DNA of 5,673 nucleotides, from assembly GCA_003531345.1 (NCBI GenBank), contig DQGZ01000152.1, forward strand, positions 1 through 5,673, written 5' to 3'. Positions within the stretch are counted from its first letter, which is position 1, and each line of letters starts with the position of its first letter. The translations under genes were made by a program, and so were the position numbers. This document shows positions 1 to 3,589 of the stretch, in pieces. The notes beneath the pieces were generated by a model. The model was not told where the DNA came from. It saw only the letters and a program-made list of their open reading frames with translations, and searched no databases. The DNA comes from Alphaproteobacteria bacterium (GTDB lineage Bacteria; Pseudomonadota; Alphaproteobacteria; Rickettsiales; UBA8987).

Positions 1-669
1 AGCACCTTTTTCATGCCCGAATAATACACTCTCAACCAAGTTTTCAGGTATGGCAGAGCAGTTCACGGAGATGAAAGGTTTATTCGCCCTTGATGATGAG
101 CAATGTATAGCCCGCGCAAACATTTCTTTGCCAACACCGCTTTCACCAGAAATAAAAACAGGTATATTAGATAAAGCAGCTTTTTTTGCCTGATTGATGG
201 ATTTTTGCAATATTGAGCTTTTGCCGATAATGTCATCAAAAGAGTAAAGATTTTTACTGTGCTGGTGGAGTTTTTTCACCTCACGCACCAAGCCAGAGCG
301 CAGGCGCACATTCTCAATACATATTTTTATTCGCTCAAAGCCGTCCTGTTTTTCAATGAAGTCAACTGCGCCAAGTTTTAATGCTTCAACCGCTTTTTTT
401 ACATCACCATAAGCGGTGTTTATAATAATGGGTAATTCAGGGCGTTGCGGGCAAATCGCCCTTAGCACATCAAGCCCGTCAATTTCTGGCATGGAAAGGT
501 CAAGTATGACCATATTTATTTTATTCCCTTCTTCAGAGGTTATAAGTTCGATCGCTTCAGCCCCAGAATTTATGGTTTGTACATTGTAACTTAACATTTT
601 TTCCAGTGCTAACTGAATTGTTTTGCACTGAAACTGATCATCATCTACTACGAGTACGTTATAGTACAT
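1..669 (-). CDS. Sigma-54-dependent response regulator (NtrC family), 3' part missing
   Basis: Two-component response regulator that would activate sigma-54 promoters on phosphorylation; cytoplasmic. 223 codons are visible, open through the left edge. Residues 1-120 are a receiver domain: acidic pocket D9-D10-D11, phosphoacceptor D57 in LDLSMPE, switch T85 in NTAYGD, and conserved K107. A linker leads to a sigma-54 AAA+ domain from about 145 (FDDIIGKSS), with Walker A GESGVGKE at 175-182 and the conserved VNCSAIPENLVES at 202-214. The window stops at LFGHEKGA, inside the GAFTGA sigma-54 contact loop, so Walker B and any Fis-type HTH are not visible. K107 is followed by Gln instead of the usual cis-proline. 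The ATG at 669 is chosen because the receiver begins right after it; no clear Shine-Dalgarno is seen. A promoter lies about 70 bases upstream. NtrC, NtrX or another paralogue cannot be told apart; the family call is firm. Confidence 0.95.
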   Translation of the reverse strand, partial: MYYNVLVVDDDQFQCKTIQLALEKMLSYNVQTINSGAEAIELITSEEGNKINMVILDLSMPEIDGLDVLRAICPQRPELPIIINTAYGDVKKAVEALKLGAVDFIEKQDGFERIKICIENVRLRSGLVREVKKLHQHSKNLYSFDDIIGKSSILQKSINQAKKAALSNIPVFISGESGVGKEMFARAIHCSSSRANKPFISVNCSAIPENLVESVLFGHEKGA

Positions 670-737
670 TATAAATAATTATTTGAGTTTTCAACGTAGG
701 GTTAACTTTTTAAATGCAAAAATACAACCTCAGGTTT

Positions 738-767
738 ACTATAATTAAATATTGTGTGAAATGTCTA
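738..767 (-). promoter_or_regulatory. Predicted sigma-70-type promoter for the response regulator
   Basis: Read on the minus strand, TAGACA (762-767) matches the -35 consensus at 5 of 6 bases. TATAGT (738-743) matches the -10 at 5 of 6, and the spacer is 18 bases. Transcription would start near 731, giving a leader of about 60 bases before the regulator ATG at 669. This supports the regulator being transcribed separately from the his/pilin-like operon upstream. It is a pattern match only. Confidence 0.5.
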
Positions 768-803
768 GGAAAAAAACACTATAAGTACTAACACAACCCC
801 CGA

Positions 804-829
804 TTGTAATATTTTAGCAACTATTACAA
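804..829. repeat. 8+8 base dyad, possible operator
   Basis: TTGTAATA (804-811) and TATTACAA (822-829) are perfect inverted copies around a 10-base centre. There is no T-tract on either side, so an intrinsic terminator is unlikely. The centre lies roughly 85 bases upstream of the predicted regulator start site, a usual place for an activator or autoregulatory site. A second dyad, TACCAT/ATGGTA (849-854 and 862-867), sits just after the stop of the pilin-like gene. It may be a weak 3'-end hairpin, also without a T-tract. The perfect arms are visible; their roles are guesses. Confidence 0.35.
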
Positions 830-872
830 GCCTCCCCTGATAGGACTATACCATAAAAATAATGGTAAATCA

Positions 873-1574
873 TTAAATTTTATTAATAATTAGGCATTCA
901 AGAATATCCTGCTCCATTTTATATTCCCCAGCAAGCTCGCATTTGTTTGTTTCTGTGCCTATAGAGAGTAAGCTGCCTTTTTTGGGGTATCCATCATCTA
1001 TCATTAGGTCAAGGTTGTAGGCTTGCTCTGGCGTTAGAGCAGGGCTTAAGGGCAACCCTTTCGTGCTGCTATTATGTGCAAAGCCAATTACATTAGCGGA
1101 ATATTCTTCCATATAACCTATAAAGAACACTGAATTTTCAATATTGCCTCTGGGGGCATTTTGCCTTGAGATTATTATGCCATCTTTTCCATCAGACCAC
1201 TTACCAGACATTTTGTCGGTTTCATCAGGCATTAATTTTGCCAGTTGTAAATGTTGCCATGCAAGTATGGTTTCATTATTTGTACTATCTATCTTTTTAT
1301 CAAGATTGCCATTATCCGTAACTTCCTTCCAGTAGAAGGTTGCATTGCTCAGGTCTCCTGGTAGGCCAGAGTAAATATTATTGAATGAAAGGGTGGAATA
1401 TTTAAATTGCTGCATTTTAGAAGCAATTTCACGAATTTTAAGCTCGCTATTCACATTCTTAATAACAATTACCCCCAAAACAATTAACGATATAAGAACA
1501 ATAAGTGATATTGTTTTTACAATGGTTGGTTTTGCAAACTCCCTTATGTCTCTGATTATGTCTTCTGTGCTCAT
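873..1574 (-). CDS. Pilin/pseudopilin-like membrane-anchored protein lacking a prepilin signal
   Basis: 233 residues. About 17 charged and polar N-terminal residues precede one hydrophobic segment (about 18-38), then a soluble domain, so it should be anchored with the C-terminus outside the cytoplasm. The body resembles the type IV pilin/type II secretion pseudopilin-like proteins of alphaproteobacteria: an amphipathic helix after the membrane segment, an FNNIYSGLPGD motif at 64-74, an AWQHLQLAKLM block at 105-115, and two C-terminal cysteines (C212, C227) spaced like the family's disulfide. The prepilin-peptidase site, a Gly before FTLIE at the start of the hydrophobic segment, is absent; the equivalent region reads KPTIVKTISLIVL. 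The protein therefore probably stays as an uncleaved anchor, or is a degenerate paralogue. Its ATG overlaps the hisE stop by four bases, so translation is probably coupled. Family assignment is by recognised motifs, not a search; function is unknown. Confidence 0.72.
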   Translation of the reverse strand: MSTEDIIRDIREFAKPTIVKTISLIVLISLIVLGVIVIKNVNSELKIREIASKMQQFKYSTLSFNNIYSGLPGDLSNATFYWKEVTDNGNLDKKIDSTNNETILAWQHLQLAKLMPDETDKMSGKWSDGKDGIIISRQNAPRGNIENSVFFIGYMEEYSANVIGFAHNSSTKGLPLSPALTPEQAYNLDLMIDDGYPKKGSLLSIGTETNKCELAGEYKMEQDILECLIINKI

Positions 1575-1903
1575 TTTCTTTTCTTTTTTGCTGTTCTTGC
1601 CGCTTTTTCATCTAACCCTGAAATGCCAAGCCTTTTTTCTAATTCCTGTGCAACCTCAGAAAATTTTATTTTATTATAGGATAGCAATACAAGTAAATGA
1701 AAAATAAGGTCCGCTGCTTCACTGACCTGTCTTTTTTTAGTTTCCTTAAGTGCTGCTATAAGTGTTTCGGTTGCTTCTTCGCATACTTTTCTGCCGATTT
1801 TTTCACTTCCGCCAGCAAACAAACTTGCAACATACGAGGTTGCAACTGGTGCGCTTTTGCGCTTGGCTATAAGTTTCTCAATATCTGTTATTATCTTTTC
1901 CAT
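1571..1903 (-). CDS. hisE: Phosphoribosyl-ATP pyrophosphatase (HisE)
   Basis: Catalyses the second step of histidine synthesis, hydrolysing phosphoribosyl-ATP to phosphoribosyl-AMP and pyrophosphate, in the cytoplasm. From the ATG at 1903 it has 110 residues, normal for a stand-alone HisE rather than a HisI-HisE fusion. It shows the all-alpha MazG-like metal site: EEATE at about 42-46 (E42, E43, E46) and EAADLIFHLLVLL from about 62 (E62, D65, H69). The SYVASLF segment near 23-29 is also typical. The frame also allows a TTG start at 1909, two codons earlier; ATG is preferred because neither start has a proper ribosome binding site and TTG follows a C-rich tract in the mRNA. The tail is very basic (KKKRK). 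It lies 82 bases after hisF (76 if TTG is used), and its TGA overlaps the next ATG as ATGA. Confidence 0.93.
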   Translation of the reverse strand: MEKIITDIEKLIAKRKSAPVATSYVASLFAGGSEKIGRKVCEEATETLIAALKETKKRQVSEAADLIFHLLVLLSYNKIKFSEVAQELEKRLGISGLDEKAARTAKKKRK

Positions 1904-1909
1904 TTCCAA

Positions 1910-1931
1910 GGGGTTGGGGGTTCGGGGGGGG
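1910..1931 (+). other. G-run array, possible G-quadruplex
   Basis: On the plus strand, runs of 4, 5 and 8 guanines (1910-1913, 1916-1920, 1924-1931) are separated by TT and TTC. The eight-base run can supply two tracts, so the stretch satisfies a four-tract quadruplex pattern with short loops. The plus strand is the template for hisF-hisE transcription, and the mRNA carries the complementary C-rich tract just before the hisE start. Long single-base runs are also prone to length change. Folding is not shown. Confidence 0.4.
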
Positions 1932-1979
1932 AGATTAGAGGTTATAAATTAATTCCCCAATCTCCAATCCCTAATCTCC
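1930..1979. repeat. Inverted repeat in the hisF-hisE spacer
   Basis: GGAGATTAG (1930-1938) and CTAATCTCC (1971-1979) are perfect 9-base inverted copies with a 32-base interior. In the hisFE mRNA they could form a hairpin between the two genes. The right arm lies within the tandem heptamers, and the left arm could pair in shortened form with other copies. No T-tract follows, so it is not a standard terminator. It could be a processing or stability element, or a miniature inserted repeat. Confidence 0.45.
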
Positions 1980-1984
1980 AATCT
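1957..1984. repeat. Four tandem 7-base repeats
   Basis: Four adjacent heptamers read CCAATCT, CCAATCC, CTAATCT, CCAATCT on the plus strand (1957-1963, 1964-1970, 1971-1977, 1978-1984). The first and last are identical; the two middle ones differ by one base each. The array ends one base before the hisF stop codon. Seven is not a multiple of three, but the array is outside both genes, so unit gain or loss would change only the spacer length. Confidence 0.6.
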
Positions 1985-1985
1985 A

Positions 1986-2747
1986 TTATATCCTCACCTC
2001 AAGTCCTCTTTCTCTCATATTTTCCTTCACTTGTGAAATTTTTATTTCACCAAAGTGGAAAACGGACGCAGCAAGTAGTCCAGTAGCGCCACCTTTTACC
2101 ACACCATCTGCAAAATCCTCTAATTTTCCAACCCCGCCAGAAGCAATCACAGGTATATTAACATTACTTGAAATAAGTTTAGTTAACAGGTTATCAAAGC
2201 CCACTCTTGTACCATCCCTGTCCATTGAGGTTAGCAATATTTCTCCAGCGCCATATTTCTCCATTTTTTTTGCCCAATCAAGTGCGTCAATGCCAGTTTC
2301 ATTTCTGCCGCCATGAGTATATATTTCATACCTTTCACGCTCATGGTTGAATTTTGCATCAATTGCTACGACAATACATTGATTGCCAAATTTTTTTGCC
2401 GCTTCACGTACAAATTCTGGGTTGCTTATTGCCGCTGAATTAATTGAAACCTTATCAGCTCCAGAGTTCAGCAGTTTAGATATATTGTCTAAATTCCGTA
2501 TGCCACCACCAACCGTAAGTGGCATAAAGCAATGTGCGGCAACTTCCTCAACCACGTGATAGATATTATCACGGTTTTCATGTGATGCGGTGATGTCAAG
2601 AAAGCATAATTCATCAGCGCCTTGGGCTTCATAGGCTTTTGCCTGCTCTACAGGGTCGCCAGCATCAACCAGATTAATGAAGTTAACACCTTTTACCACA
2701 CGCCCATCTTTAACATCTAAGCAGGGAATTATTCTTACTTTAAGCAT
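1986..2747 (-). CDS. hisF: Imidazole glycerol phosphate synthase cyclase subunit (HisF)
   Basis: Cyclase subunit of IGP synthase. With ammonia from the HisH glutaminase it converts PRFAR to imidazole glycerol phosphate and AICAR, linking histidine and purine synthesis in the cytoplasm. 253 residues, full length for this (beta/alpha)8 barrel. Catalytic aspartates are D11 (RIIPCLDVKDGRVVKG, 5-20) and D130 (VVAIDAK). Phosphate-binding loops are GGGIR at 80-84 and ASGGVG at 202-207, with SMDRDGT at 175-180 and the early DAGDPVE at 28-34 also as expected. No key residue is missing. The ATG at 2747 is placed exactly as in the family, with a weak GGA upstream. It is first in a run with hisE and the pilin-like gene. 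hisH and hisA, its usual alphaproteobacterial neighbours upstream, are not next to it. A probable promoter lies at 2867-2896. Confidence 0.98.
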   Translation of the reverse strand: MLKVRIIPCLDVKDGRVVKGVNFINLVDAGDPVEQAKAYEAQGADELCFLDITASHENRDNIYHVVEEVAAHCFMPLTVGGGIRNLDNISKLLNSGADKVSINSAAISNPEFVREAAKKFGNQCIVVAIDAKFNHERERYEIYTHGGRNETGIDALDWAKKMEKYGAGEILLTSMDRDGTRVGFDNLLTKLISSNVNIPVIASGGVGKLEDFADGVVKGGATGLLAASVFHFGEIKISQVKENMRERGLEVRI

Positions 2748-3187
2748 AAATTAAATATCCAAATTTTTTGCATTATATTACATAAAATTATGGGGTCTAG
2801 GCCAATTATATTATTTGACACAACAAAACCACTAATCGATACCAGTTATTAGGGGAAGGGGTGGAAATTATATCTAAAAATATAGGTCGTAATCAAATTA
2901 TCAAATTTTATACCAAAGAGTGTATCTTTTTATTATTTGTAGATGCGTATTAGAAATAAAATTTTCATTTGTGCATTAACCTAAGCAAAACATATAAATA
3001 ATTTTTCCACAAATCCTAGATTCACCGCCTCTAATAGCCCCCCTAATTACCGCATAATGAATATTATGGAAAATAAATGGCGATATAAGACTAGGTAAGG
3101 CTTTACTGCTATCAATTAGAGCTTTATAACCATCATCAAACATTATATTAGTATCCCTAAAATGCATTAATATAATTAAGCTAACAA
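2748..3187. other. 440-base gap between hisF and the DUF983 gene
   Basis: No convincing gene is seen. It holds a probable hisF promoter on the minus strand and an imperfect 8-base hairpin in the hisF leader (2829-2836 with 2848-2855, one mismatch). It also has a TATAAT (3171-3176) only about 12 bases before the DUF983 ATG, which would give an almost leaderless message. A minus-strand reading frame ending at 2976 is open from ATGs at 3167 (63 residues) or 3143 (55 residues, starting MFDDGYKALIDSSK). A weak AGGGA lies 10 bases upstream of the 3143 ATG. I recognise no family in it. The leader has no run of histidine codons, so a his-type attenuator is not supported. Confidence 0.45.
2867..2896 (-). 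promoter_or_regulatory. Predicted promoter for hisF-hisE-pilin-like operon
   Basis: On the minus strand, TTGATT (2891-2896; 4 of 6 consensus bases) is followed after 18 bases by a perfect TATAAT (2867-2872). Transcription would start near 2860, giving a leader of about 113 bases before hisF. The surrounding DNA is very AT-rich, so chance matches are common; another TATAAT nearer hisF has no acceptable -35. Confidence 0.4.
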
Positions 3188-3517
3188 ATGTTAAAACTGC
3201 CATCACTAAAATGCCCTCAGTGTAAAAATGCAAATATGTTTGCAAGCTATTTCAAACTAAAGCTGCGAGATAAATGTCCATCCTGCGGCCTTGAAATTGG
3301 AAATTTTGACGTTGCTGATGGCCCAGCCTATTTCGGGATATTTATCGTGAGTTTTCTTGTGCCTATACTTGCAATAATTGTTGAGGTTAATTTTAGCCCC
3401 GCCCTTTGGGGGCATGCTTTATTATGGGTACCTGCTATAATATTATTTTCCTATATTGTTTTGATATACTCCAAGGCAATGTTCGTTAATATTGAATACA
3501 GGCTCAGCAATAAATAA
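3188..3517 (+). CDS. DUF983 family zinc-ribbon membrane protein
   Basis: 109 residues, normal for the DUF983 family. An N-terminal four-cysteine zinc ribbon (CPQC at 9-12, CPSCG at 30-34) is followed by the family-typical FDVADGPAYFGIF stretch at 40-52. Two hydrophobic segments (about 48-67 and 77-95) predict an inner-membrane protein with the ribbon probably cytoplasmic. The end, SKAMFVNIEYRLSNK, matches the short polar tail that follows the second segment in this family. Members are common in alphaproteobacteria, sometimes near cytochrome oxidase or RNase genes, but the molecular function is not established. The ATG at 3188 is needed to keep the first cysteine pair close to the N-terminus; no Shine-Dalgarno is seen, and a TATAAT just upstream suggests a very short leader. 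It may be co-transcribed with the gene starting 72 bases downstream, since no hairpin terminator is visible between them. Confidence 0.88.
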   Translation: MLKLPSLKCPQCKNANMFASYFKLKLRDKCPSCGLEIGNFDVADGPAYFGIFIVSFLVPILAIIVEVNFSPALWGHALLWVPAIILFSYIVLIYSKAMFVNIEYRLSNK

Positions 3518-3538
3518 TTTGATTTTTTTAACGATTTA

Positions 3539-3566
3539 TTAACAATAGTGCTGTATACATCATAAA
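3539..3566 (+). promoter_or_regulatory. Possible promoter for the phosphatase-fusion gene
   Basis: TTAACA (3539-3544; 5 of 6) and CATAAA (3561-3566; 4 of 6) are separated by 16 bases, placing a start near 3573 and a leader of under 20 bases that still contains the ribosome binding site. An alternative -10, TATACA at 3554-3559, has no well-placed -35. The match is weak. Confidence 0.28.
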
Positions 3567-3578
3567 AAAGCATTTTAG

Positions 3579-3584
3579 TGGAGG
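3579..3584 (+). promoter_or_regulatory. Strong ribosome binding site
   Basis: TGGAGG lies five bases before the ATG at 3590. It is the only clear Shine-Dalgarno site in the window; the other genes start in AT-rich sequence with weak or no sites. It fixes the start of the large gene and suggests comparatively efficient translation. Confidence 0.75.
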
Positions 3585-3589
3585 TTTTG

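Noticed and set aside
816..832. Possible sigma-54 promoter on the minus strand (GGC ... TTGCT)
   Set aside because: The GG and GC elements are 12 bases apart rather than the required 10, and the rest of the -24 element does not match.
1144..1335. 63-residue plus-strand open frame
   Set aside because: Lies wholly within the pilin-like gene on the opposite strand, with no family features; a shadow frame.
1381..1707. 108-residue plus-strand open frame with hydrophobic stretches
   Set aside because: Antisense to the membrane segment of the pilin-like gene and the end of hisE; its hydrophobicity is the mirror of coding sequence.
1697..2086. 129-residue plus-strand open frame spanning the hisF-hisE spacer
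   Set aside because: Antisense to hisE and the end of hisF, with low-complexity Cys/Phe-rich sequence and no ribosome binding site.
2815..2843. Plus-strand promoter beginning with a perfect TTGACA
   Set aside because: The hexamer 17 bases downstream (GATACC) is a poor -10, and no plus-strand gene begins for about 345 bases.
2748..2860. His-operon attenuator or leader peptide before hisF
   Set aside because: No run of histidine codons and no terminator hairpin with a T-tract; only an imperfect 8-base hairpin is present.
3518..3538. Intrinsic terminator after the DUF983 gene
   Set aside because: A T-run is present but no GC-rich stem precedes it.
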